64,000 nucleotides of DNA from Monoplex corrugatus (taxonomy: Eukaryota; Mollusca; Gastropoda; Littorinimorpha; Ranellidae). Shown in pieces: positions 21,701-30,429 of the stretch. Under the pieces are notes generated by a model, which was not told the origin of the DNA, made no database searches, and was given only the letters and a program-made list of their open reading frames with translations. The position numbers were made by a program, and so were the translations under genes. Location: assembly GCA_030674185.1 (NCBI GenBank), contig CM060307.1, positions 50,644,883 through 50,708,882 of the forward strand, given 5' to 3'. Positions within the stretch are counted from its first letter, which is position 1. Each line of letters begins with the position of its first letter.

Positions 21701-24639
21701 ATAAACTCTAGGTACCTTTCTTGACAACTCCCCATAATCAATAACAAAATGCAAGATGTACCCTATCCGAATCTGGCACATAGCAGATAACCCTATCAAC
21801 TCTAGCACAAATCTGTTAATCGCATATGCCAGACGTACACTATCCAGATCATGAATTTGTAAACCAGACCTCAGTACAGAAATCTGATAGCTTGTTAAAT
21901 ATAAAGCCAGACCTACATAAAGCCAACCCTATTCTCCCCCCCCCCCCCCTCCAACTTACATTTATGTATTTCAATCCTGCAATAGACTTCAAGAATAGGA
22001 ATTAGGTAAAAAGAAGATGAAGATAAATAGTTTTCTTCTCTTTTTTTTCCCTGGCAGTGGCAGCAAAACATTTTCTCTACCAGATGACTTATTTGTTTGA
22101 CAAATTTTTGCTGAACAGTTGAAAATTCTCACCCCTGATTAGCCAGAAATTTGTTTATAAGCCTACATTACATTCTTTTCCATTTATTCAATATAATATT
22201 TTCACTTATTCGTTCAGTTATTTCTATTATTTGTTTACCAGGGTACGGTGAGGATACTGATTTCAGAAGTAATAAAACTAGAGTATAAACAAAAAGGCAA
22301 GGCTAAGGTCATGTTAAATCTGGCAATACTCACCACATCCATTCAGGCCAATCAGACCGTATCGTTTTCCAACATTCATTTCCAACTTGGAGTCCATGAG
22401 TAACTCCACGCCGTGAAAGAGAACGGACATGTTGTGAATGTGAAGGTCACGGCTGTCGGGATGGGAGGCCAGGACACCAGTGACAGAGCGGTGCTGGGCA
22501 GCAATGTCCATCTCGTCCAGCTGCTTGGTGACCGCTGCAATGCTGGCCCCTCCACCATCCTCACCTGCACATTGTCATTGTATTTCTCTTTGGCTGAAAG
22601 TAGTGAATAATCCCCATTTATATACTGTCATTACCCAATATCTTTACTCTCTTTGAAATTTAGTTTAAAAAAAAAATCTCATGGCTTTTAAGATCTTTAA
22701 TGTGCATTTTTAATGTTCTGTACCCTTACACACACACACGCAAGGGTGCAACCTAGAAAAAGTAAAAAAACTGAAAGGGGTCCAGGGGCTGGCAGCGCCC
22801 CATATGGGGGGTCCTAGGGGGCTATGTCCCCCAGACGCTGAGGCTTTTTTCAAAAAACGGATTTTCCGTTTCTGACTCTTCTGAAAAAAACGGATTCCGT
22901 CGTCAAACGGAAAAAGTTGCACCCATGCACATGCGGTTCTGGCATTAACAAGTCTGCATAATATACAGTAACCTGGAAAATTGGAAAAATCTCCACAATT
23001 TATCAACTAAGTGTTACCCAATCAGGATCACTCTCAGATCTTCCGACTGAAAGTTTGACATTCTAACCGCCTGGTTATCACACCTCTCAATCTCACCTTA
23101 AAGATTATGCTTTGGTTTAACAACGAATCTGGCTTTAAAACTGTTTTGAATAATCTACACATGTACGTTGTCAAGTTTTAATTTAGTCCCTTCTGAAGTC
23201 AGAAGCAGCAGCAACACACCATCAACTGACTGCTTCCACACAAGGACCAGTACTCTGATCTGCTACATATCAAGCACAATACCCTTTCCTGTTGCACTTA
23301 TGCCAATCATGGATTCTGTGAAGTATACATCAAAACCAAGAAGTTGTTTATGGAAATTTCAACAATCTACCTCTTCCCCTTTTCCCCCAAAACTGTTGTA
23401 TTACTTGTAATTACAATTATGCGCAGTGTGAGCAGCTCCACTGGTTATGCACGTAACCATAAACACATGTGATACGCACCGTCTAATATCACTCACAGTG
23501 AACAGACGTTAAATCAAAGAACGAATGAGCGAACATGTGATACGCGAGTACAAAAGCGGATCTGACTATTATGTGGACTGATTGAACTGCAAATGTTGCG
23601 AGCTCTCATTGTCATGTAGATCTGAATTCATGACGTAAACGTCTGTCACATATCCTCTCAGAAAAAAAAAACCCAAAAAGAAAAAACAAAATCCTTAAAA
23701 TTCTTTTAATCATCTTGTTTTTTCCTTCTTTCTGTGCCTCCAAACCACAGTATGGGTTCTCCATCTCATAATTCCAGAAAAATCAAACATTTCAAACAAA
23801 TTAAGCAAAACAAAATTTCCAAAGGAAAATAACTGGTTGTCTGCATATACAACATGTATACTGCGATCTGCAGCTGTATTTCTATAATCCACACTTGCTA
23901 ACAATTACATTTTATTTTGTTCAGTAAATTTGTTTCACATAAGCTTTGCATAATCTATACCTATACAATGTTATCAACTTCACTGTTGTTTCAAGCTGTT
24001 TGTTTCTAAAACTTGTTTTGGACAGTGGTTTCAAAATTCAATGTTTGGAAGTTTGCCAGGCTGAGGCAGAGGTACAGCTTCTGCTTCCCAATCTAACCTA
24101 CATGGATTTAAATTGGGTCCAAAAAACCTTTGTGTGTACAGCCTCTAATCCACCCAGCTATGAATAGTTACCCTCTTCCATGTTGGGGAAGGTAAAGTAG
24201 CAAGGAAGAGAAGCACTACTCTTAAAATGCTGGCCCTGTGAAAAACAAAGTGTTGTGTGATTTTGACCTCATAAGGCTAGCACTGAGAAAAGCAGAAATT
24301 TCTACCAGCTCATTCCCTTATCTGGGTTATGTGACAACCTCTACCCTTTTTTACTTTCATCATTACCCTATCAGGGTTATGGGACAACCTCTGTCCTTTT
24401 TTTACTTCAATGTTGGGAAATTTATAAATGAAATGTAAAACTTGCTCTGTGAGAGCAATACAAACTGTCAGTGTTGGACACTGACCTGTTCCTCCATTTG
24501 TTTCTGCGTGTCCATTCTGCACTGCTCCGGCATCTTCTGCCTCTCCATTGACCTCTTCCTTGGTTGGTTTCTTCTGGTCACGCTTCTTCAGCTGTTCCTT
24601 CTTCTTGGCATCTCTCTTCTTCTTGGCGTCAGAAGGCAT
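967..24639 (-). CDS. ABCF2: ABCF2, ATP-binding cassette subfamily F member 2 (14 coding exons, complete)
   Basis: Soluble twin-ATPase ABC-F protein without membrane segments; the yeast orthologue Arb1 acts in ribosome biogenesis and translation-related work. Exons in transcript order: 24639-24486, 22564-22334, 21283-21095, 20493-20369, 18258-18116, 15717-15615, 14924-14829, 10943-10824, 7965-7876, 7343-7233, 6339-6277, 5072-4944, 1686-1483, 1092-967. Together they give about 627 codons, close to human ABCF2 (about 623). Motifs: Walker A1 GLNGCGKS (about residues 124-131), signature FSGGW (237-241), Walker B1 LLLLDEP, H-loop SHSQDF (His 291), Walker A2 GPNGAGKS (438-445), signature LSDGQ (525-529), Walker B2 LLLLDEP, H-loop SHDFR. 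The lysine-rich N-terminus starting MPSDAKKK matches the family start. Exon phases agree at every junction except exon 13, where one extra T and one missing G break the frame. All other exons are intact, so I read it as a functional gene with sequence errors. Confidence 0.95.
1483..1686 (-). CDS. ABCF2: ABCF2 coding exon 13, signature/Walker B of domain 2, with two apparent indels
   Basis: It encodes [31 protein letters not shown], then EAISEF. There an extra base in the A-run 1530-1533 (read as TTTT on the minus strand) shifts the frame straight into TGA. Removing it restores [15 protein letters not shown], including the switch histidine. The donor reads TCCAA|GTGAGT, where AAG|GTGAGT is needed to join exon 14 in frame, so one G appears to be missing near 1483. 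The two changes cancel in length (204 nt) but not in reading frame. Whether they are assembly errors or true mutations cannot be told from this sequence alone. Confidence 0.88.
1790..2384. repeat. Minisatellite, about 32-bp unit, roughly 18 copies
   Basis: Tandem copies of a unit beginning GATGGAAATGATCTGAAATA and ending ATCATGGCATGA/GT, in ABCF2 intron 12. Several copies are shortened or carry CACGGC for CATGGC. Short reading frames across it are artefacts of the repeat. Confidence 0.95.
2421..2562 (+). repeat. Interspersed repeat, copy related to 4757-4900
   Basis: About 140 bp sharing the core TAGCCCAGYCRACWACTAG, then CATATCAGGGCTAACAC and CACCATTAACYTTGCAAGTC with 4757-4900. Both copies lie in ABCF2 intron 12 in the same orientation. 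The CATATCAGGGC core is shared with the larger repeats at 11889, 14185 and 16968. Confidence 0.8.
2563..4756. other. ABCF2 intron 12, middle part
   Basis: No exon is seen. It holds AT-rich sequence with an A-run at 3755-3781. A SINE-like stretch at about 4300-4590 has a B-box-like GGGTTCGAG and a segment (TAGGGTTTTGCACAGG) that recurs at about 29026. The rest is unremarkable. Confidence 0.4.
4757..4900 (+). repeat. Interspersed repeat, second copy
   Basis: Counterpart of 2421-2562 with the same CATATCAGGGCTAACAC core. It ends about 44 bp from ABCF2 exon 12. Confidence 0.8.
4944..5072 (-). CDS. ABCF2: ABCF2 coding exon 12
   Basis: 129 nt, phase 0 at both ends. It encodes [20 protein letters not shown] and [12 protein letters not shown], the segment before the second signature motif. 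Confidence 0.95.
5073..6276. other. ABCF2 intron 11 with TCTA/TCTG microsatellite
   Basis: Nothing coding is seen. A (TCTA/TCTG)n tract lies at about 6150-6211, 65 bp from exon 11. The rest is AT-rich single-copy-looking sequence with short CA runs. Confidence 0.5.
6277..6339 (-). CDS. ABCF2: ABCF2 coding exon 11 (63 nt)
   Basis: 21 codons, phase 0 at both ends, encoding [20 protein letters not shown]. This aligns to the ABCF2 strand after Walker A. Splice sites are TTTCAG|CT and CCAG|GTATGT. Confidence 0.94.
7020..7152. repeat. GA-rich low-complexity tract
   Basis: A purine tract (GGAGG, GAGAG runs) in ABCF2 intron 10, about 80 bp from exon 10. On the transcript strand it is a long CT tract. 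Confidence 0.9.
7233..7343 (-). CDS. ABCF2: ABCF2 coding exon 10, Walker A of domain 2
   Basis: 111 nt, phase 0 at both ends. It encodes [20 protein letters not shown] (Walker A), then TLLKLISGE. Splice sites are TTTGCAG|CC and GGAGAG|GTGAGC. Confidence 0.96.
7876..7965 (-). CDS. ABCF2: ABCF2 coding exon 9, start of second ATPase domain
   Basis: 90 nt, phase 0 at both ends. It encodes [20 protein letters not shown] and VSFRYNETK. The upstream acceptor is unusual in sitting about 15 bp from the end of a 2.5-kb minisatellite. Confidence 0.95.
7981..10545. repeat. Large minisatellite, about 23-bp unit, 2.5 kb
   Basis: More than 100 tandem variants of a unit close to ACACAATGGTCACACAGAG plus AAAG, in ABCF2 intron 8. 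Variants include TCAGACAGAAAAAG and TCACACACAGAGAAAG. Since the unit is not a multiple of 3 and lacks stops on the plus strand, all three plus frames stay open for long stretches (the longest about 487 codons, 8939-10402), giving a His/Thr/Lys/Gln-rich pseudo-protein. I do not call it a gene. Confidence 0.95.
10560..10695 (+). repeat. SINE-tail-like fragment
   Basis: It contains GGCTTATGGAAGCATGAAAA and ATGCAGACTGTGCAGCAACA. The same segment recurs at 41470-41590 (plus strand), and in reverse at about 49285-49345 and 54110-54215. Confidence 0.65.
10824..10943 (-). CDS. ABCF2: ABCF2 coding exon 8, inter-domain linker
   Basis: 120 nt, phase 0 at both ends. It encodes [20 protein letters not shown], the highly conserved linker, followed by [11 protein letters not shown]. 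The splice sites are CACACAG|AA and GATAAG|GTGAGT. Confidence 0.95.
11694..11845. repeat. ~145-bp direct repeat, copy 1
   Basis: From AGGAGTCAGTGTGTGAATAT to AGTCATTTCTCTAC this is nearly identical to 13705-13857; I see a single difference over the first ~120 bp. It is followed at 11889 by the ~550-bp repeat, and the same order follows copy 2. Confidence 0.92.
11889..12415. repeat. ~550-bp interspersed repeat, copy 1
   Basis: It begins TTGTGTTGTTCAAAGCCCAG, has an ACCATATCAGGGTTATAACC core, and ends with ACTATTTATACTGAAAGAGC plus CCC. It aligns along its length with 14185-14775 and 16968-17510, and in reverse with 49365-49917. This copy lacks the A-rich tract of the others. Confidence 0.85.
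12521..13667. mobile_element. DNA transposon with CATGGGTGAAAC inverted ends and AAAATA target duplication
   Basis: CATGGGTGAAAC (12521-12532) is matched by its exact reverse complement at 13656-13667. The outer flanks are an exact 6-bp duplication AAAATA (12515-12520 and 13668-13673). Inside are a G-rich palindromic segment (12556-12620), a (TG)n tract (12703-12745) and a CGGATTTCCGT motif near the right end. No transposase is seen, so it is non-autonomous or eroded. It lies in ABCF2 intron 7. The 22741 element shares the AAAAAAACTGAAAGG segment and the same kind of ends. Confidence 0.85.
13705..13857. repeat. ~145-bp direct repeat, copy 2
   Basis: Near-identical to 11694-11845. It begins about 30 bp beyond the target duplication of the 12521-13667 transposon. 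Confidence 0.92.
14185..14775. repeat. ~550-bp interspersed repeat, copy 2
   Basis: Same family as 11889-12415, starting GTTGTTTAAAGCCCAGTCAA with core GAGCCATATCAGGGCCATAG. It carries an insertion with TAATAATAATTACAATATTT near its right end. It stops about 55 bp before ABCF2 exon 7. Confidence 0.85.
14829..14924 (-). CDS. ABCF2: ABCF2 coding exon 7, inter-domain linker
   Basis: 96 nt, phase 0 at both ends. It encodes [20 protein letters not shown] and [10 protein letters not shown], the ABC-F linker characteristic of this subfamily. Confidence 0.95.
15615..15717 (-). CDS. ABCF2: ABCF2 coding exon 6, H-loop of domain 1
   Basis: 103 nt, phase 2 in and phase 0 out. It encodes [20 protein letters not shown], holding the switch histidine, then [13 protein letters not shown]. 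The acceptor TTTTCAG|T has a clear pyrimidine tract; the donor is GGA|GTAAGT. Confidence 0.95.
15780..16345. repeat. Satellite-like tandem array, about 86-bp unit, about 6 copies
   Basis: Repeats of a unit containing CCCAAACCTATAAACACCTC, GAACTGGAATTTGTTTCATC and GATTAATGGTGATTGGACGA. Copies are closest to each other in the middle (16080-16260). It sits in ABCF2 intron 5, starting about 60 bp from exon 6. Confidence 0.93.
16346..16967. other. ABCF2 intron 5, AT-rich segment
   Basis: No exon or clear element. Contains AAT/AAC trinucleotide-rich sequence at about 16685-16760. Confidence 0.4.
16968..17510. repeat. ~550-bp interspersed repeat, copy 3
   Basis: Starts TTGTTTAAAGCCCAGCCGAC with core GAGCCATATCAGGGCTATAA and ends at ACTGAAAGAGCCCCCAGC. 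A G-run follows at 17503-17519. Same orientation as copies 1 and 2. Confidence 0.85.
18116..18258 (-). CDS. ABCF2: ABCF2 coding exon 5, signature and Walker B of domain 1
   Basis: 143 nt, phase 0 in and phase 2 out. It encodes [15 protein letters not shown], then [20 protein letters not shown]. The Walker B Asp and the catalytic Glu are both present. The donor AAAAA|GTAAAC fits the phase needed by exon 6. Confidence 0.95.
18570..18749. repeat. (TG)n microsatellite, about 180 bp
   Basis: Nearly pure TG with GTGGTG interruptions, in ABCF2 intron 4. On the transcript strand it is (CA)n. Confidence 0.97.
19085..19196 (-). repeat. tRNA-like SINE head
   Basis: On the minus strand the sequence reads GTGAGCCAAGTGGTTAAGAC (A-box-like), and about 65 bases later GGTTCGATTC (exact B-box core), as in class II tRNAs with a long variable arm. 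I do not see clean stems or a coherent anticodon loop, so I call it a SINE head, not a tRNA gene. The adjoining GGCGCACAAATCCG unit (19189 on) recurs at about 58408. Confidence 0.6.
19189..19440. repeat. Interspersed repeat shared with the 58-60 kb region
   Basis: GGCGCACAAATCCGAGATAC with TCCCCACACCCTTTTCACCC is repeated at about 58408-58530. TGCCTGGCTAAAAATA and CAGAATGGCTGGGAAAATGC recur at about 60318-60402. Confidence 0.75.
20090..20330. repeat. Tandem fragments of the ~550-bp repeat right end
   Basis: The segment GTGAGTGACAGAAAAGARG plus RCAT occurs twice (about 20144 and 20245), and the second leads into CCCATTTATACTCAAAAAAG. This matches the right-hand part of the repeats at 11889, 14185 and 16968. 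Confidence 0.65.
20369..20493 (-). CDS. ABCF2: ABCF2 coding exon 4
   Basis: 125 nt, phase 1 in and phase 0 out. It encodes [12 protein letters not shown] and [12 protein letters not shown], matching the ABCF2 helical segment before the signature motif. Splice sites are TTGCAG|AA and CCAAG|GTATGT. Confidence 0.94.
21095..21283 (-). CDS. ABCF2: ABCF2 coding exon 3
   Basis: 189 nt, phase 1 at both ends. It completes Walker A ([13 protein letters not shown]) and encodes the family stretch [20 protein letters not shown]. Splice sites are TTGTCAG|GT and GATGTTG|GTGAGT. Confidence 0.95.
21370..21480. repeat. Partial fold-back element arm
   Basis: ACAGGACAGGTACAAATTTT and CAGAATGCGTATTTAACATA resemble one arm of the fold-back elements at 40045-40402 and 45193-45515. 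Confidence 0.5.
22334..22564 (-). CDS. ABCF2: ABCF2 coding exon 2, start of first ATPase domain
   Basis: 231 nt, phase 1 at both ends. It encodes the conserved [12 protein letters not shown] stretch, the core beta strand region and the first half of Walker A (LIGLNGCG). The acceptor is TGCAG|GTGAGG and the donor GGATGTG|GTGAGT. Confidence 0.95.
22741..22927. mobile_element. 187-bp MITE with GGGTGCAAC inverted ends
   Basis: CAAGGGTGCAAC (22741-22752) opposes GTTGCACCCATG (22916-22927), differing at one position. The 6-bp flanks are CACACG and CACATG, 5 of 6 identical. Inside are GGGGTCCAGGGG and CCCCCAGACG and a CGGATTTTCCG motif near the right end. These are shared with the 12521-13667 element, and the G-rich part with 58004-61036. 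It lies in ABCF2 intron 1. Confidence 0.75.
22928..24485. other. Rest of ABCF2 intron 1
   Basis: No exon is seen. 24270-24420 contains a short imperfect duplication around TATCTGGGTTATGTGACAAC / TATCAGGGTTATGGGACAAC. Otherwise unremarkable. Confidence 0.4.
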
Positions 24640-24662
24640 TTTTCTCGTCTAATGATCGTCAG
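24486..24662 (-). CDS. ABCF2: ABCF2 coding exon 1 (start codon at 24639)
   Basis: The ATG (24639-24637) lies in a purine-rich context (GAGAAAAATG) and opens a lysine-rich N-terminus [20 protein letters not shown], as in animal ABCF2. The donor ACAG|GTCAGT follows 24486 and leaves phase 1. A TTATTTAG acceptor just before 24662 suggests that 23 bases of 5' UTR precede the ATG and that a non-coding exon lies upstream; I could not place that exon. Confidence 0.92.
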
Positions 24663-26943
24663 CTAAATAAGTCAATAAAAAAGAATGTAAATAAAACTAA
24701 ATGAAATGTATGATTTCTAGCAATCTTCTGCTAAATGAGTTGATAAAAAAAGTAGATAAATAAATAAAATCTATGACAGATCAAAAGTAGCCAATCATTT
24801 TTCGTGGACACTATCATTGTGTCACTGATTATATGCCATGCAGACATGCACCTCTTCACTTTTCAGGAACTGACTGTGTCCTAAAAAGGTACAAGCTGAA
24901 GGATGAATCATGATCATGTTCATATGCAGTAAAGTGAAATGGAGCAACAGATACTGAAAACAAACAAGGAAAATCACCTGACAATGCTGTGAAAACAATG
25001 GAAACAAACCAAAAACAGTATGAAACATGGAAGCAAAGGTGAAACCTAGTGATTTTTAAATCTGTTTTAAAACACAGTTTGGTTTTCTAAATTAGTCTAT
25101 AAAAAAAAAAAAAAAAAAAACCCACACACACACACATAGAAAAACAAAACAGTATCCAACTTTCTGAAGACAGCGTAACCATGCTCGGATAATTCCATAC
25201 AAGCATTAATACTGCACATGGATGTGACAAATAGACCCATAACAAAAATATGGCCCACATTAGGGTCAAAGTCATATCTCCACACTATCAGTACAACAAT
25301 TTAAACAACTCAGCTAATGGGTTTCACATGTATAAAATCCACACAAACAATTTTATCATGCATCCACGAGTTATTGTCTGTCACAATCACACAATGGAAA
25401 CAGCTATTAGCAGCAGTGTTTTACCTTTGACTACTAAATAAACATTCATTCACTTGAACTGCAAATGTTTCAGAACTGAAACGGCAATTTCTAATTTGAA
25501 AATGGTGTTAAGCTGCTCTGATCCAAAGCCAAGAACATGGTATTGATAATTCCATAAGCAACTCAGCATCAACCATACTTTCAGACAGCTAGATCGGACC
25601 TGTTGCAGGCTGCAGTTGCTTGTTCAACTCATTCTGAGGTCATCTTTTGGCCCTAGCTTCATTCTGATTTGCTCAATCACTGATGGCAACATCCAGTCAG
25701 AAACATTAAGTATAAGGTCTGAGAAAATAACATCTCCTCTTCACCCTACTGTCCTGACATTTTTATTCTAAAGCCAATCAAATTTGTTCCTAATTTTACA
25801 TTGATTTGGAATTTTACAAAGACATGAATGAAGACAACTCAACTGAAATGTAAATAAACATAGCAGAATACATAGTTGTTGAAACAATGATGCTAGTCCT
25901 GAATAAGGCATTCAACAAGTCTTCATCTCAATTCATCGAAAAATCACTGAATGTTTTAAGTGTCTGCCTACCTGCCAATGCCTGCACATCAATGATTAAA
26001 CTTAAGACAGAAATTCACTTCGATCTGTGCCAAGGACAGAGCAGCCAGGCTAAGCCTAATAGGACCAAAATACCAGGTCAGGTAGGACATTATTGTGATA
26101 AACTTATTAGGCTATGTGACTGGGGAAAACACTTGCTGTAGTTGCTTTGTCATCTCCACAGTCAAAACTCGTCATCGGATGAATCAGACACACAGGTGAC
26201 AAAGAAAACGATTTGATCAACTTTGTGGGGATGGTGTGATTAACATAATTTATTAACCACTCAGCCAGTACTTTTCAATCGATACAGTTTCCTATTCAAG
26301 CATTATCCATCGTGAATATAACCGCAAGTGTCAAATTAAACGGAATCAACGCAGGAGCAATTTGTTCAATTTGACTGTGAAAAGCGACTTGTCTTCTGCC
26401 ATGACGGTGACCAGTGCTGGCCACTGTCCAAAAAGAGTTATGAGAAAAAGCCAATTTTCATGACAATCTCTGAACCAGTAAGATCCAAAAATAACAAAAT
26501 CACAACTTTACACATTAAATAACATCAGATATACTGATCTCTTCTCACCTATTCTGTCTAAATTTCTTGATTATTTATCTGCCACCGGATGGTCGTTACT
26601 TCAGCACATGGAGTTGCGCCTTTTCCGGAAATATGTGTACGGAATTTGTCTTATTGCACAACTGTACCAAAGTTTCATGTGCGAATGTGTGCGCGCGTGC
26701 GCGTGTAAACGAGAACTTGTGTTTAATTCTGTACATTTTTCTTCCTTCTGTATCCTTTGTATTGTGGCAGCATTATTGTCTGTGGTTGCTGTATTAGTGT
26801 ACAGATCCAGTAACCCCACTCCCCTCTGTACGTAATATACATCAACATACAATGTGGTAACGAAAAATCATATTTCGTATACACAGGAAAAAGTATAATT
26901 GTTGACATATGGACAACATATAACAGTGTGTGTGTGTGTACGT

Positions 26944-26980
<37 letters not shown>

Positions 26981-27792
26981 TGTTGTGTCTGTGTGTCTAT
27001 GTGTTTGTGTGTGTGGGGTGGGGGTGGGTGGGTGTATATTTGTGTGTCATGTTGCTTTCATGGGTAGACTATGTCTGAAAGACTGTATTATAAGGTAATT
27101 TATACATTTTTCAGTGTTCTGTTTTTCTCTCCGTTTTCTTTGTCTTCTTTCTTTTCTTTTTTTTTTTTGTTTTTTGTTTTCGTTTTTCTAACGTCACTTT
27201 TATCTATTTCTAATTAATGTTCATGTTATGGTCTGTTCTTAGTCTTGATGAAATATATTGGTCTATCAGAATATGTTTATACTGTGTAAATGTATTGTAT
27301 TGGCGTAGCCCCTCCCATTCCCCTCTTATTTTATTTTCTATGCAAAGTGCAATGAGCACACTTAGGCTTTTTGCGGTAGGCAAATGGTACAGAAGGGAGA
27401 TACGAAACTTTAATGGGAAAAAGATGGGGCTGCATGATTTTCGCTTTTTTTTCCGGGGGTCTGTTAAGTAAATTGTGTACGGAGAGACCTGGTCTGTTAA
27501 GTAATTTGTGCAGGGAGAGACCTAATAACTCGCTGCCAATCTGCGCGTAAGACACTGATAGTATGTTTATTAAACGTGACATAGCAAAAATGAACGGTGT
27601 TCCGCGACAGATATAATATGACGCTTCGCACCTCTGTTGACGTTTCACATTAAATATTCACCACATTAGGACAGAACCGTGAACGTTTTAATATTTTATT
27701 TATTTACTTAGAGCTAAAGTACACCATTTCCCCTGTATTTCCCGTAGGAATCAAAGTGATTTTTCTGTCATCATTATCTTGTTTAAATTCTG
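24663..27792. other. Intergenic region between divergent ABCF2 and USP40-like genes
   Basis: It presumably holds both promoters and any non-coding first exon of ABCF2. I see no TATA box in a convincing place. A TTCCGGAA palindrome (ETS-like core) lies at 26622-26629 in locally more GC-rich sequence. TG repeats lie at about 26928-27020 and a T-rich tract at 27120-27190. No coding exon is supported. Confidence 0.4.
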
Positions 27793-27913
27793 TGCGGTAC
27801 ACCTTTTCACAGGAAGTTGCAATGTAGAAAGCGACAATGCCCAAACCCAAAGCGTTCGAAGGTGGATGTACAAACCGGTAGAAGAACGCAAGAAGGACGA
27901 ACGACTATCTAAG
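27793..27913 (+). other. Candidate non-coding first exon of the USP40-like gene
   Basis: The sequence ends in a good donor, TCTAAG|GTGTGT, and is locally more GC-rich than its surroundings. Two short upstream frames would result: ATG at 27838 (14 codons) and another starting ATGTACAAACCGG that stops after splicing to 32107. The left border is not determined. The link to the exon at 32107 rests on position only. Confidence 0.3.
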
Positions 27914-28344
27914 GTGTGTATGTTTTTAATACTCGGCTCATATAGATATGTCTGATTTACTGTGTACCCTTTGTGTTGTGTTGTAATATACTTTTCTGTT
28001 ATTATTTTCGATTTCTTCTGTGTTCTAGATGTAGATCTAGATCTGCACTATCATACATGTACATTGTTACGATTGTATTGGCCTCATGGCGAGTCATGGC
28101 TCATAGTCATAGGCCTATTCACTAATTCAGATATTGTCATGATTAGATTAGGGCCTGCATTGTAATACTACTGATAGTCTCTTGCTGCGTGAACAGACAA
28201 AAGTGGGATGGGGGTTAATACTTTAATAGGCCTATTTGTTTTCTGTTGAACAACATTATTCTTTGTCTTCAGTTCACAGTCTTGTAAGCTTGACAAAGGC
28301 CAGCACTGGGCAGCAGACAGAAAATTTGTATCTGTCTTGTTATA

Positions 28345-28506
28345 TTAACCCTTTGACTTCTGCACCCTGCCCACCAGCATTCTGCATTGTCAACCATGCT
28401 AGCAAAGCAAAAACTTAACAGTTTGACACCCTCACACTATTCACCAGCAGGTGAGGGAGTCAAAGAATTTAGTTTTTGTAGTTTGGTGCAGGAGTTGAAA
28501 GGTTAA
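28345..28506. mobile_element. TTAA-ended fold-back MITE
   Basis: Runs from TTAACCCTTTGACTTC to GAGTTGAAAGGTTAA with an internal GCTAGCAAAGCAAAAACTTA and a central CACCAGCAGGTGAGG hairpin. Member of the family described for 37887-38078. Confidence 0.75.
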
Positions 28507-28820
28507 TGATCAGTTAGTGTTGCAGTATGGCAAGTATTTCAGACAAGCATGTTACGTTTCACAGCAGCCCCAGTCTGACTGCTTGTACCAGAAATGATAC
28601 TTTTGACAGCACTGAAAGTTCTTGTTCATAGCTTAGAACTTTCTTAAACTTGAGACTTCAGAATGTTTTACAACTCAAGGACAGTGGCTTCTGGTCCCAT
28701 TTGATCTGTCTTATAGCTAGTCCTTCGGGTCAAGCCCCCATAGCTGGCTGGCTGGCTCTTGTAGGCCTAGTATTTGTAATAGATAGAGCTGTGGACTCAG
28801 GATCTGATGTGTTTAGTTCT

Positions 28821-28902
28821 GCAGGAAGCTAGTGGATCGGGTAAGGGAGTCAAAGGGTTAAGTTCTTGCAGTTAGTTGATAGGGTGCGAGAGCCAAAGGG
28901 TC
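28821..28902. mobile_element. TTAA-family MITE, right half only
   Basis: GGGAGTCAAAGGGTTAAGTT followed by GTTGATAGGGTGCGAGAG; the left half is missing. Confidence 0.65.
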
Positions 28903-29979
28903 AGTGCTCCGATCGTTCTGGTGATGTCATCATATTGTTAAAATGTTAAAACTCTAAAAGTTCTCTCCCCCCCCCCCCCCCCTGTCCTCAGTGTCCATTA
29001 TATGACTTTGCCATGGATGTATAGGGTTTTGTGCAGGTGGAAATTGGAATACCTAGCCTACAGAACTGAGTGCAATGAATCCCTCTTTTGAATAAACCTG
29101 AAACTCAAAACTCGTCAGTAATTGACACCAGTGGTATCAGGGGATACAAATTTCTAACTTTTTAAAAAATTTAAAGTCAGTTACATTTCTAGTGTTATTG
29201 TTAGCTTTTTTCCTGATTCATAGAGTGATTTCTCCCATTGTTACAAACACAAGGTATGCCATTGTGAAGGTTTTGTTGTTGTTGTTTTTTTGTATGTGTG
29301 TTGTTTTGTTCTTGTTGTTTGTTTTTGTTTTGTTTTGTTTTTTTTTCCTTAATTTTTAATATGACAGTAGTGAAACCTTCAACACATGCGAACATGAACA
29401 CATCAACTACAAAATTCTCCTACAGTTCTTAATGTCTAACAATAGCACCCATGTGTATGCCAGACTTTCTTCAATACAGGGTAAGTTCAAAATCTGGTCA
29501 GCTGGTAAAGAGAGAGAAAAAAACAAAAAAGATAAAAAGAAAGGGAAAAAACTCTGACATTGGTCCTGGACTTGAAAACCCTGAGAGCATGGTAATTGCT
29601 TCCTTATTTTTTCATTTTATTTCTGACATGTTGAGAGAGAGTGTGTCACTGTGTGTGTCTCTGTTGTGCTCTCTCTCTCTATATCTATCTATCTATCTAT
29701 CTCCTACAAAGAATCATTGGAAACAGCTCTGTTCCCTCATGGAGCAGGGCCCTGAAGTGTAACGATTGAGAACATTTCAGAAATTTTTACGATGTTTATA
29801 TTTTATGCTTTAATTAGTTTAAAGCTTTGAGAAGAGGTGAGAATCTGAAAGTGTTTGTACATTGCTACAACAAAACGGATGATGAATGAAAAGTATTGTG
29901 TATGTTTTTGTTAAGGCTGTTATCCCTCCCTGTAGTATAATTCCTGGTTTGTGTATGGGTTGGTTACAAGAAAGCATAT

Positions 29980-30340
29980 GTCAGTGTCACTGTCAGTCTC
30001 TCTCTCTCTCTCTTTCTCTTTCTCCCCCCCCCCCATCCCCTTCTATCTCCCTGTCTCTCTCCCCCTCTCATTTTTTCTTCTTCTCATTTTATCTGTGTGC
30101 AAACACACTCTCTTTCTTCTCTCTATATCTGCTCTGTGTGTGTGGGTGTGTGGGTGTTTGTGTCTGTGTATGCTATCTCTGTCTGTCTCTCTCTCCCCCC
30201 TCTCTCTCCCCCCTCTCTCTCCCCCCTCTCTGAGTCTCTCTCTCTCCTTTTTATCTAGACCTCCCTCTATCTCCCTGTGTCTTCCCTTCCCTCTCTTTCT
30301 TTATTTCGCATTTTGTGAGCAAATACTCCTTTCTCTATCT
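29980..30340. repeat. CT-rich low-complexity region
   Basis: Long TCTC/CCCC tracts with no stop in one frame for about 150 codons; a compositional artefact, not a gene. Confidence 0.9.
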
Positions 30341-30348
30341 GCTCTCTG

Positions 30349-30428
<80 letters not shown>
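30341..30428. repeat. (TG)n microsatellite
   Basis: About 44 nearly perfect TG dinucleotides. Confidence 0.97.
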
Positions 30429-30429
<1 letters not shown>
